The notes beneath the pieces are model-generated. The model did not search any database. It was not told the origin of the DNA and saw only the letters and a program-made list of their open reading frames with translations. From Gracilibacillus lacisalsi DSM 19029 (GTDB taxonomy: Bacteria > Bacillota > Bacilli > Bacillales > Amphibacillaceae): a stretch of DNA of 64,000 bases. Positions 53,921 to 61,681 of the stretch are shown here, piece after piece. The first letter of the stretch is position 1. Every line of letters begins with the position of its first letter. A program made the translations under genes and the position numbers. Location: NCBI RefSeq assembly GCF_000377765.1, contig NZ_KB898666.1, positions 62,001 to 126,000 of the forward strand. The letters run 5' to 3'.

Positions 53921-54718
53921 ATGGAACAAGAACAGTTAAAAGTAAAAACACCCGAATATGTTTCCTTACAATTTCAATTAGCTGGTTTAGGATCGAGAGC
54001 TGCTGCCCAGATCATTGACTTCACCCTTATTTTTTTAACACAATTATTAACGATCTTTCTTTTAATACTAGCGTTTAATAATAGTTTCAGTGATTTATTT
54101 TTAGGTCATCTCGATAGTATTCTGTTAGTTATTCTTATCATTATTATTTATTTATTTCACTTTGCTTACTTCATTTTCCTTGAATACTACTGGGGAGGAC
54201 GAACAATTGGCAAAAGAATGTTAGGTATCCGTGTTATTCAGGAAAACGGACATAATATTACTTTTCTTTCGAGTATCATTCGCAACTTTGTCCGACTGAT
54301 AGATATGATGCCAAGTGCGTATCTAGTTGGTATAATCATGATTTTTTTTCATTCTAAACATAAGCGGTTAGGAGATTTAACAGCAGGGACGATTGTTGTA
54401 CATGAACGACGGAAAAAGTCACTTAAACAATCGCCACTTGAAAAATATATCCAGCAACAAGGGATTCGAAAAGAAGATTTACAATTAGAACCTTATCATT
54501 TGAAGCAATTTAATCAGAAGGATTGGCAGCTTTTACAGACCTACGTACATCGAATTCTTCATATGGGTATACAAGAAAAAAGAACGCTAACAACGAAAGT
54601 CAGTGAAATTCTCTTGCCAAAAATTGAAGATCAGATGCAAAACAGTACCAAAAGTAACGAAGAATGGTTATTACTACTTTATTTACATCTAAAAGATGAG
54701 TGGGAATACGTTTTATAG
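53921..54718 (+). CDS. RDD-family membrane protein
   Basis: 265 residues: N-terminal RDD domain with GLGSRAAAQIIDFTLIF (Arg/Asp pattern), three membrane helices and KRMLGIRVIQENG, followed by a charged cytoplasmic tail of ~110 residues. RDD proteins commonly accompany SpoIIM/MoxR/DUF58 sets; some are linked to Na+/H+ exchange. The start is ATG 53921 after GAGG. Divergent from the SpoIIM-like gene. Confidence 0.87.
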   Translation: MEQEQLKVKTPEYVSLQFQLAGLGSRAAAQIIDFTLIFLTQLLTIFLLILAFNNSFSDLFLGHLDSILLVILIIIIYLFHFAYFIFLEYYWGGRTIGKRMLGIRVIQENGHNITFLSSIIRNFVRLIDMMPSAYLVGIIMIFFHSKHKRLGDLTAGTIVVHERRKKSLKQSPLEKYIQQQGIRKEDLQLEPYHLKQFNQKDWQLLQTYVHRILHMGIQEKRTLTTKVSEILLPKIEDQMQNSTKSNEEWLLLLYLHLKDEWEYVL

Positions 54719-54825
54719 AAATTCCCCACTCCATGAGACACGCTCTTCCTATTCATAAGAAAAACCGGGAAAGCCCACACGGTCCTGTCCAAAGTAGTTA
54801 TTTTGACATGAATAATAGGCATAAC

Positions 54826-54957
54826 AACCGCTGCGGCTTGCCCACTTCGCTTTCCGTGGGGCGTGTCTTCAGCTAACTTTTGTAAAGAAGATCGCTTTAC
54901 AAAAGTGGATCTTCAGATCACGCTGATCCCACAGGAGTCGAAGTGGACGCCTACGCT
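54826..54957 (+). repeat. Hairpin repeat element, copy C1
   Basis: Same plan as A1 and B1: GCGGCTTGCCCACTTCG / CGAAGTGGACG outer arms, CCGTGGG / CCCACAGGAG, variable stem CGTG / CACG, conserved CTTCAGCTAACTTTTGT / AAAAGTGGATCTTCAG, apical stem TGTAAAG / CTTTACA. With C2 it fills the ~600 bp between the RDD and AbgT genes. Confidence 0.85.
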
Positions 54958-55063
54958 AAACAACGGTCTACATTGTTTTAACGTATGGACATTACGTCTT
55001 TTATTTCACATTGTATAAAACCTTAAAAAGTTAACTGTCACATACGTTGTAGAGCTGCTTTAT

Positions 55064-55192
55064 AGCGGAGGCCGTCCGCTTCAACTCCTGTGGGAACTGT
55101 TTTACCTGAAGATCCACTTTTTCAAGCGGTTTTTGCTTGGAAAAGTTAGCTGAAGGTAAAACCCCACGGAAAGGGAAGCGGGCAGCCGGAGC
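55064..55192 (-). repeat. Hairpin repeat element, inverted copy C2
   Basis: Reverse orientation: GGAGGCCGTCCGCTT, CTCCTGTGGG, variable stem GTTTTACC / GGTAAAAC, conserved GAAGATCCACTTT / AAAGTTAGCTGAAG, apical CAAGC / GCTTG. 106 bp from C1. Flanks carry TTTTGACATGAAT (54801) and ATCATTTCAAAATGACC (55211). Confidence 0.85.
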
Positions 55193-55280
55193 AATGCTTT
55201 CCGTCTACATATCATTTCAAAATGACCACCTATGATACAAAACACTATCATGACGCGTATTATATACTTTCCTTATAAAT

Positions 55281-55322
55281 AAAAAAGGATAAAAACCCGT
55301 GATAAGGTTTTTATCCTTTTTC
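55281..55322. terminator. Bidirectional terminator (AbgT gene side)
   Basis: AAAAAGGATAAAAACC and GGTTTTTATCCTTTTT form a 16-bp perfect stem with T-runs both ways. Confidence 0.9.
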
Positions 55323-56846
55323 TTAATTATTATAATGGACCGGGGATCCTGGTCCTAGGTCTATTCCTAATAGTATCCACGCGATTAACATTAACGTCCA
55401 AATGACAAAGAAAAAGATGGAATACGGGAACATGGTTGAAATGAGGGTACCCATTCCCATTTTCTTATCATATTTTTGTGCATAAGCGATAATTAAAGCA
55501 AAGTATGTCATTAATGGCGAAATAATATTTGTTGACGAGTCCGCAATACGATATGCCATCTGTGTCAATTCCGGAGAATAGCCGAACTGCATCATAATTG
55601 GAACAAATATAGGTGCCATCATTGCCCATTTTGCTGTCGCACTTCCAATAAAAATATTGATAATACCAGCAATAATGATGAAAACAATCAATAATGGAAT
55701 ACCAGTTAAACTAATACTGTCTAAAAATTCTGCACCATACACACCAATTAACATGCCTAAGTTAGATTCATCGAAAAATGCCACAAACTGACCAGCTGCA
55801 AAGGACAGAACAATGAACAGTCCCATTGTTCCCATTGAATCTGATAGGTGGTTAGCAACATCTTTATCATTTTTAACATTCTTCGTTACAATCCCGTATA
55901 CAACACCTGGTATAAAAAACAGAATAAAAATAATCGGCACCAATGAACTCATAAATGGTGAAATGATAATAGCTCCATCTTCACCGCGTAATGGCGCATT
56001 TTCAGGAACAATTAAAAAGGATACGGCGATTAAGCTAATTAATAATGATAATGCAGCATATGCTAAACCTTTTTTCTCAACCTTTGTTAAGTCAGTTGCT
56101 TCTTCTTTATAGGAACCTGTATAAGCACCTAGCCTTGGCTCTACTAGCTTTTCAGTTACAAATGTACCTACTAATGTTAGCAGAAATACTGATACAATTG
56201 TAAAGTAATAATTCATTAAAATATTCATGGTTTCAGCATAAGCCTCATCTGTTGTTGCCGCTATCGTCATTTCACCTAGTAATGGCTCCAATGCAGTTGG
56301 GACAAGGTTGGCACTGAAACCTGCTGACACACCAGCAAAGGCAGCAGCAAGACCTGCTAGTGGATGACGACCTAACGCAGCAAAAAGTACTGCACCTAGC
56401 GGAGGCAAGACAACATATCCTGCATCTGTCGCCATGCTAGACATAATCCCCGCAAACACTAAACCTGCTGTAATTAATGGCTTCGGTAATGCTAAAACAA
56501 ATGCACGCAACCCAGCACTAATTAATCCAGTACGTTCTGCTAAACCAATCCCAAGCATCGTGACAAGAACAACCCCGAGTGGAGCAAAGTTAATGAAATT
56601 ATCTACCATACTTGTAAAGATATAAGTGATTCCTTCTGTATTCAATAGATTTTTAACCGTTATTTGCTCATCTGGATTACCCGGATGTTCTACAGAAACA
56701 CCTAAACTTGACACAACTGCTGATGCTATCAACACGATAAATGCTAAAATGACAAAAAGTGTCACAGGGTGTGGTAATTTATTGCCTATATATTCGATTC
56801 GATTAAGGCTTCGTTGGAATAAGCCTACTCTTTTCTTTTCTCCCAT
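55323..56846 (-). CDS. AbgT-family (p-aminobenzoyl-glutamate) transporter
   Basis: 507-residue membrane carrier with about 11-13 transmembrane segments. AbgT-family motifs are LPHPVTLFVILAF near the N-terminus, MATDAGYVVLPPLGA, GFSANLVPTALEP and GSATAKWAMMAPIFVPIM. Family members import p-aminobenzoyl-glutamate or export sulfonamides; which applies here is unknown. The start is ATG 56846 with GGAGGTGG 7 nt upstream. Monocistronic with a strong terminator. Confidence 0.92.
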   Translation of the reverse strand: MGEKKRVGLFQRSLNRIEYIGNKLPHPVTLFVILAFIVLIASAVVSSLGVSVEHPGNPDEQITVKNLLNTEGITYIFTSMVDNFINFAPLGVVLVTMLGIGLAERTGLISAGLRAFVLALPKPLITAGLVFAGIMSSMATDAGYVVLPPLGAVLFAALGRHPLAGLAAAFAGVSAGFSANLVPTALEPLLGEMTIAATTDEAYAETMNILMNYYFTIVSVFLLTLVGTFVTEKLVEPRLGAYTGSYKEEATDLTKVEKKGLAYAALSLLISLIAVSFLIVPENAPLRGEDGAIIISPFMSSLVPIIFILFFIPGVVYGIVTKNVKNDKDVANHLSDSMGTMGLFIVLSFAAGQFVAFFDESNLGMLIGVYGAEFLDSISLTGIPLLIVFIIIAGIINIFIGSATAKWAMMAPIFVPIMMQFGYSPELTQMAYRIADSSTNIISPLMTYFALIIAYAQKYDKKMGMGTLISTMFPYSIFFFVIWTLMLIAWILLGIDLGPGSPVHYNN

Positions 56847-57002
56847 TATCCATCCACCTCCATAGTTAAACAATAATAATTTTCAGAAAATTGAAGCTAT
56901 TTTCCAAAAAGACAAACTACATTATAAGGGGAATTGGTGCAATTTCAAAGAGGATTAAAAAAAGTTCTAATTTTAATAATTTTCAAAACAATCTTTTTGA
57001 AA

Positions 57003-57034
57003 AACAAAAAAACCTCCTACTAATAATTAGGAGG
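57003..57034 (-). terminator. Terminator after the 54-aa peptide gene
   Basis: CCTCCTA...TAGGAGG stem with TTTTTTT on the minus strand. Confidence 0.8.
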
Positions 57035-57071
57035 CTCTATCTCAGCTAGTTTTCATCAAATAACTAGTTGC

Positions 57072-57236
57072 TTATCTCATCTCTTTACCAGCAATTACCG
57101 GTTGTGCTTGCGTGTTTGTTTCTAAATTCATATCTACTTTTAGTTTTTTTCTGCGTGACGTAACTTTTTCAATTGCAGATAAAACTAGAAAAGTAAGCAG
57201 AATAGTTAGAGAAACCATGTATAAAGAAGTTACCAT
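57072..57236 (-). CDS. Small single-span membrane peptide (54 aa)
   Basis: ATG 57236 with GGAAAGGGG about 10 nt upstream opens a 54-residue reading frame: one hydrophobic helix (residues 5-20), then a basic cluster TSRRKKLK (inside-positive) and a polar tail. It is followed by its own terminator. Family not recognised; the structure resembles small regulatory membrane peptides. The surrounding 690 bp (56847-57538) hold no other gene. Confidence 0.5.
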   Translation of the reverse strand: MVTSLYMVSLTILLTFLVLSAIEKVTSRRKKLKVDMNLETNTQAQPVIAGKEMR

Positions 57237-57538
57237 AGTCAACTATCCCCTTTCCTAAAAAAATTGCTTCATTTATTAATGAATTCAAGTATATAGTACC
57301 ATATATTATCTATTTGTAAACATATTTTGCGAAATTCTTTTAAATTCTTTTTCATTCTCCGCATTTTCCTCATATGCTCTAAATTTGCTATTCATCTTTA
57401 ATCAATAGAAATGCGCTAATATCAACATTTTTATAAAATAATTGAATATTTATTCACCTGTTTTAGAATTTTCTGACAACTTGAATCTTATCTGTGCTAA
57501 GATACGTATATACAAATAACCTAACACAAAGGAGTTGA

Positions 57539-58327
57539 ATGGAAATGAACAATCATGAAATTGACTTTCAATTATACGGAGACGATATGCAGTTTGTCGA
57601 AGTCGAGTTAGATCCACAGGAAACAGTGGTTGCTGAAGCTGGGAGTTTAATGATGATGGATAGTGACATCTCAATGGAAACGATTTTCGGGGACGGGTCT
57701 TCCAATCAAGGAGGACTGGTTGGTAAATTGCTTGGTGCTGGAAAGCGAGTTATTACAGGTGAAAGTTTATTTATGACAACATTTACGAATCAGGGTTCCG
57801 ATAAAAAACATGTCTCCTTTGCTTCCCCTTATCCAGGGAAAATCGTACCAATGGATTTAAGTGAATTAAACGGGAAAATTATATGCCAGAAAGATGCTTT
57901 CTTAGCTGCTGCTAAAGGAGTAGCTGTAGGTGTTGAATTTCAGCGCAAAATGGGGACTGGATTCTTTGGTGGAGAAGGTTTTATCATGCAAAAGTTAGAA
58001 GGAGATGGCATGGCATTTGTTCATGCTGGAGGTACCATTCATAAGCGTGAGTTACAACCAGGCGAAAAGCTACGTGTCGATACTGGATGTTTGGTTGCTA
58101 TGACTGGTGATGTGGATTATAACATTGAATATGTTGGTGGTATCAAAACAGCACTATTTGGTGGAGAAGGGATTTTCTTTGCAACTCTATCAGGACCAGG
58201 AACTGTATGGGTGCAATCATTACCATTCAGCCGTCTTGCCAGTAAAGTATTTGCTGCACTACCTGAGAAAGGTGGAAATAAAGGTGAAGGTGGTATTGGT
58301 GGGGTATTTGACTTATTTAATAAGTAA
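57539..58327 (+). CDS. TIGR00266/AIM24-family protein
   Basis: 262 residues, beta-rich, with the TIGR00266 features VEVELDPQETVVAEAGSLMMMD near the N-terminus, SLFMTTFTN, RVDTGCLVAMTGDVDYNIEYVGG and a glycine-rich C-terminus (GNKGEGGIGGVFD). The family is widespread with no firm function; the fold resembles AIM24 and TRAP-like proteins. AAAGGAG is upstream; ATG 57539 and ATG 57545 are both possible starts. Confidence 0.88.
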   Translation: MEMNNHEIDFQLYGDDMQFVEVELDPQETVVAEAGSLMMMDSDISMETIFGDGSSNQGGLVGKLLGAGKRVITGESLFMTTFTNQGSDKKHVSFASPYPGKIVPMDLSELNGKIICQKDAFLAAAKGVAVGVEFQRKMGTGFFGGEGFIMQKLEGDGMAFVHAGGTIHKRELQPGEKLRVDTGCLVAMTGDVDYNIEYVGGIKTALFGGEGIFFATLSGPGTVWVQSLPFSRLASKVFAALPEKGGNKGEGGIGGVFDLFNK

Positions 58328-58511
58328 CCTCGGCAATAACAAAGCATTCATAATTACCATACGATTATAAGTTAATGGTATGACTTATAAAGTGAGTTTT
58401 CCGACAGTAGGGGTTTTAGGGGCGAATAGTACCGGTCATAAATCAAAGTTTATACTTAACATGCTATAAATATTAAAGGAGTGAGCCATCACTGGTCACT
58501 CCTTAATTATT

Positions 58512-59312
58512 TTATTGAGTTACCGTAATACTGCCATTTTTCGTCGTTAATTTAACGAGATTATCTCCATCTCCAATTACCGTATTATAATTCGAATTAC
58601 CAAACAAATTTACGCTTCCGTTGTTTACTTTTGTATCAAGTACCGCATTAGTAGGTTCCTTTTCACTCTGAATCTTAATTCTTCCATTATCTGTTTCAAA
58701 GTTGATATTGCGATCCAAATCAGCTGTTACTAGAGAAATTGTACCGTTATTTGCCCTTGCTGCCAATTCTCCCTCCACGTTTGTAAGATCAATTTTGCCA
58801 TTGTACGTTCTTAATTGATAGGTATCCGCTACAATTTCACTAAGCTCTACTTTTCCATTTTTCGTTTCTACATTTATATCATGTACCGCTAAATTTCTAG
58901 CATGGATACTGCCATTACTTATATCGACTGCTAACTGCTGATATTCTTGTTCAGGTAAATAGACTGTTATCGTACGTGTACTATTAAAGAAATTAAAACT
59001 GAACCATTTTCTCATCTCGTGTTCTGTATGAACCGACAATGAATGATTATTTTCTTCTACAACTAACTCCGTTTTAGCATGACTACTCTCGGTTCCCGTC
59101 ATTTCAACCTTTGGGGTAGGATCTGTTGTAGGTATGATCTCTACTTTTTCATTGTTCGCATCGATTTCAATAGTGCTAATTTCGGCATTTTCAACTTCCT
59201 TCGTTACAGCAAGGGGAGCTGGTTCGTATATACGATAAAAAACTATACTACCTATTATCCCCACGATTAATAGCGCACAGGCAATTGTAATGATTCTCTT
59301 TACATTGATCAT
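58512..59312 (-). CDS. DUF4097 beta-repeat protein (extracytoplasmic)
   Basis: 266 residues with an N-terminal membrane anchor (about 7-26) and an outside beta-helical region made of repeated short strands with NG turns (SNGSIHARNL, TKNGKVELSE, YNGKIDLTN, NNGTISLVTA, DNGRIKIQS, NNGSVNLFG, TKNGSITVTQ). DUF4097 proteins often pair with DUF1700 and PadR in cell-envelope stress operons. Its ATG overlaps the DUF1700 stop by 4 nt. Confidence 0.9.
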   Translation of the reverse strand: MINVKRIITIACALLIVGIIGSIVFYRIYEPAPLAVTKEVENAEISTIEIDANNEKVEIIPTTDPTPKVEMTGTESSHAKTELVVEENNHSLSVHTEHEMRKWFSFNFFNSTRTITVYLPEQEYQQLAVDISNGSIHARNLAVHDINVETKNGKVELSEIVADTYQLRTYNGKIDLTNVEGELAARANNGTISLVTADLDRNINFETDNGRIKIQSEKEPTNAVLDTKVNNGSVNLFGNSNYNTVIGDGDNLVKLTTKNGSITVTQ

Positions 59313-59866
59313 GATTTCATTCCACCTTTGACAAGATTTACATTATAATTCAAATATTTGATCAGTCCTTTTATACCAAATCGGGTGAGATACAGCATTC
59401 CAATCAGAACTAATAACCCCAGTCCACATAGTGTTAAGGAAAAAAACATATCAAAGAATTCAAAGGAATCAGGAAAAACAGCTACATTAATTAGAAATAA
59501 TAGCGGAGACAATACGAATGCTGCTCCTGTTATCCAGCCTGCTGCAATCAAGCTGACGATAGCGATAAAAGGACCGAGTACAATTACTAAATTAAAGAAA
59601 CTTAATCCAATGACAGCCCAAACAGCTTTAAATATATTGCTTGCCGATGAAGTTGACTCCACTTTTTCAACATAATAGCTTGCTAATATTTCTTTCTCAA
59701 TTTGGCTTGGTGAACCTAACGAATGAGCGATTTCTTCTTCTGTCTTCCCTTCCTCTTTACCAACCTCGAAGTGCTCATTGAAATCTTGCAAAATATCTTG
59801 TCTTTCTTCTTTAGAAAGCTTTTCTAGTCTCGATTCTAGACTCGTTAAAAATTCCTTTTTATTCAT
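59309..59866 (-). CDS. DUF1700 membrane protein (HAAS domain)
   Basis: 185 residues. N-terminal ~70 residues (MNKKEFLTSLESRLEKLSKEER... GKTEEEIAHSLGSPSQIEKE) form the HAAS/DUF1700 helical domain, followed by three to four membrane helices. Typical partner of PadR and DUF4097. The start is ATG 59866 with AAGGAAGGTG 6 nt upstream; it overlaps the PadR gene by 8 nt. Confidence 0.88.
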   Translation of the reverse strand: MNKKEFLTSLESRLEKLSKEERQDILQDFNEHFEVGKEEGKTEEEIAHSLGSPSQIEKEILASYYVEKVESTSSASNIFKAVWAVIGLSFFNLVIVLGPFIAIVSLIAAGWITGAAFVLSPLLFLINVAVFPDSFEFFDMFFSLTLCGLGLLVLIGMLYLTRFGIKGLIKYLNYNVNLVKGGMKS

Positions 59867-60182
59867 TACTAACACCTTCCTTAATTATATGATTTACCCC
59901 TTCAGAGAATTGCTGCCATTCTTTGAGTAATTCATACAAATAATCTCTTCCTTTATCCGTCAATTTGTAATATTTACGAGATGGTCCTTCCACTGATTCC
60001 TGCAAATAAGTCGTAAAGTACTCCTCCTTTTTCAATCTCCTTAATAAAGGATAAACAGAACCTTCCGATATAGCTATTCGATCTGATATTTTTTTGACTA
60101 GCTCATAACCATAATGATCCTGCTTATTTAACAAAGCAAGTACACATAATTCTAGCGCTCCTTTTTTAAATTGGATATTCAT
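59859..60182 (-). CDS. PadR-family transcriptional regulator
   Basis: 107-residue winged-helix regulator with LELCVLALLNKQDHYGYELVKKIS, SEGSVYPLLRRLKKEEYFTTY and the wing RKYYKLTDKGRDYL. GGAGG precedes the ATG. First gene of padR-DUF1700-DUF4097. Two AGTACT half-sites lie between its promoter and start, so self-repression is likely; the inducer is unknown, probably an envelope stress. Confidence 0.93.
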   Translation of the reverse strand: MNIQFKKGALELCVLALLNKQDHYGYELVKKISDRIAISEGSVYPLLRRLKKEEYFTTYLQESVEGPSRKYYKLTDKGRDYLYELLKEWQQFSEGVNHIIKEGVSNE

Positions 60183-60225
60183 GTTCGCTTACCTCCGATT
60201 TTCTCGCCACTACTATACATTAAAC

Positions 60226-60248
60226 AGTACTGGCATACAATTAGTACT
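60226..60248. promoter_or_regulatory. Putative PadR operator (paired AGTACT)
   Basis: AGTACT at 60226-60231 and 60243-60248, within CAGTACTG...AGTACTCTG. They lie just downstream of the -10 box of the padR promoter; PadR sites often contain ATGTAC/AGTACT-type palindromes. Confidence 0.55.
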
Positions 60249-60258
60249 CTGTAATTAA

Positions 60259-60287
60259 ACTATACCACCAACTACTGTATAATGCAA
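60259..60287 (-). promoter_or_regulatory. padR operon promoter
   Basis: On the minus strand TTGCAT, 17-bp spacer, TATAGT; about 80 bp before the padR start. Confidence 0.65.
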
Positions 60288-60370
60288 GGTACTATTTTTC
60301 TTATAAGTGAAGGAGAAAGATACAAACTGCGAAATAGTGAAAATTTTATATAGTTACAAAATGGCTTTCG

Positions 60371-60588
60371 GGGATATCTCCTTCCCTTCCCTGGATATAG
60401 TCGTTTATCCCCGGAAGAGAGGATCTTTTCCTCGGAACAGAATGACGCTTCCGAGGATATCCTTTGCTGTTCCAGGGATATCTCCTTCTCTTCCCTGGAT
60501 ATAGTCGTTTATCCCCGGAAGAGAGGATCTTTTCCTCGGAACAGAATGACGCTTCCGAGGATATCCTTTGCTGTTCCGGGGATATCTC
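60371..60588. repeat. 104-bp tandem duplication (two copies plus 10 bp)
   Basis: Copies start at 60371 and 60475, with the next start at 60579 broken off. They differ at about two positions in 104. Each copy is itself built of GGATAT/ATATCC and CCTCGGAA/TTCCGAGG inverted segments. It lies between the padR operon and the GlnR-like gene, where no gene is visible. Confidence 0.9.
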
Positions 60589-60649
60589 TTTTCCATATCT
60601 ACATTACTTCGCAGTATACGTATACTACTGTGCATAACGTTTAGGCATT

Positions 60650-60688
60650 AAAAAACCCCCTTTTTGTTTCATTACAAAACGGGGGATT
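60650..60688 (-). terminator. Terminator of the amtB operon
   Basis: CCCCCGTTTTG and CAAAAAGGGGG arms with TTTTTT on the minus strand, directly after the GlnR-like gene. Confidence 0.9.
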
Positions 60689-60689
60689 A

Positions 60690-60929
60690 TTAATCTTTTA
60701 ACATTGCCTTGATACCAGCGATGTTAATTCCTTGGTCAATCAATTCTTTTATTCTCTTTAATCGTTCGATATCCTGTAAAGAAAACATTCTCCGGTTACC
60801 TTCATTTCTAGCTGGAGAGATTAAGCCTTGTTCTTCATAGTAACGAATTTGCCTTCCACTTAATTTGGTTAGCTCTTTTACGACACTAATTGGAAAGGTG
60901 GCCATATGATCTGGTATATCATGATTCAC
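60690..60929 (-). CDS. Short MerR/GlnR-like regulator (DNA-binding domain only)
   Basis: 79 residues. The sequence FPISVVKELTKLSGRQIRYYEEQGLISPARNEGNRRMFS is a close match to the DNA-binding domain of GlnR/TnrA, ending at IAGIKAMLKD, where GlnR (~130 residues) continues with its dimer/glutamine-synthetase-sensing tail. There is thus no sensing tail. GTG start with AAAGGAGAGG 8 nt upstream. Last gene of the amtB operon, whose promoter has a GlnR/TnrA box. Confidence 0.8.
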   Translation of the reverse strand: MNHDIPDHMATFPISVVKELTKLSGRQIRYYEEQGLISPARNEGNRRMFSLQDIERLKRIKELIDQGINIAGIKAMLKD

Positions 60930-60952
60930 GTTCTTTTCCTCTCCTTTCAGAA

Positions 60953-61681
60953 TTAAGGCAAACTAGCAATATGCGTATAAATATCTTTTAAATTAGTGAA
61001 GCCCATTTCTTCTACTTTCTTTACATTTTCTGACCATAATTTAGCAGTTGCTGCAGCATCATATAACGCATGATGCCTACGGCCAATATCTACTCCGTAG
61101 TGATCACACCATTCATCTAATGTCACGAATGAAACATCTGGAGACACAACCTTCGTTAAAAAAGAAGTATCTATAATCCGATGCTGAAAACTTGTTTTCA
61201 AAGCTGTCCAGCTTGCATGTTTCATAAATTGCTTTTCATGACTCGAATGATGGGCAATCAAAGTATCACTACGAACAAATTGGAAGAATTGCCTTAACAC
61301 TTCCGGCAATGGTGCTGCTTGACTTAGTTCTGCTTCAGTGATCCCGGTTAAAGCTGCAATTTCTTCTGAAGGAGGTAATTCACTATAAACCGTTTTATAA
61401 AATAACTGGTCTCTTAAGACTTCTGATCCTTTCATTTTCACTGCACCTATCGAGAGAATACGATCTCCATTGTAAGGGTAAAAGCCAGTTGTTTCGATAT
61501 CAAACACTACTACAGCTAAGTCTTTAAAAGGCGTATTCAACACATCTTTTTGCTTCAATTCTCTTTGCAAATTACGCATATAGGCAATCTTTCTAGCATC
61601 TGTTTGACTTGTTACAGGATTCATATCATTCATTTTCCCTGACATCTGCTTAATAAATTGAAGCATTTGATTCATTACCAT
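60953..61681 (-). CDS. DnaQ-type 3'-5' exonuclease
   Basis: 242 residues with the DEDDh exonuclease core: Exo I VVFDIETTGFYP (Asp, Glu), Exo II LIAHHSSHEKQF, Exo III-epsilon HHALYDAAATAKLW (His, Asp). An N-terminal basic helical extension (1-50) precedes it. It overlaps the DUF294 gene by 7 nt. Pairing of DnaQ-like exonuclease with DUF294 nucleotidyltransferase is recurrent in bacteria (also fused in some CBS-domain proteins), role unknown. Confidence 0.9.
   Translation of the reverse strand: MVMNQMLQFIKQMSGKMNDMNPVTSQTDARKIAYMRNLQRELKQKDVLNTPFKDLAVVVFDIETTGFYPYNGDRILSIGAVKMKGSEVLRDQLFYKTVYSELPPSEEIAALTGITEAELSQAAPLPEVLRQFFQFVRSDTLIAHHSSHEKQFMKHASWTALKTSFQHRIIDTSFLTKVVSPDVSFVTLDEWCDHYGVDIGRRHHALYDAAATAKLWSENVKKVEEMGFTNLKDIYTHIASLP

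Noticed and set aside
60405-60635. Open frame on the minus strand across the 104-bp tandem repeat encoding a repetitive Arg/Pro-rich sequence
   Set aside because: It is produced by the DNA repeat staying open in several frames; there is no ribosome binding site, and both strands show similar open frames.
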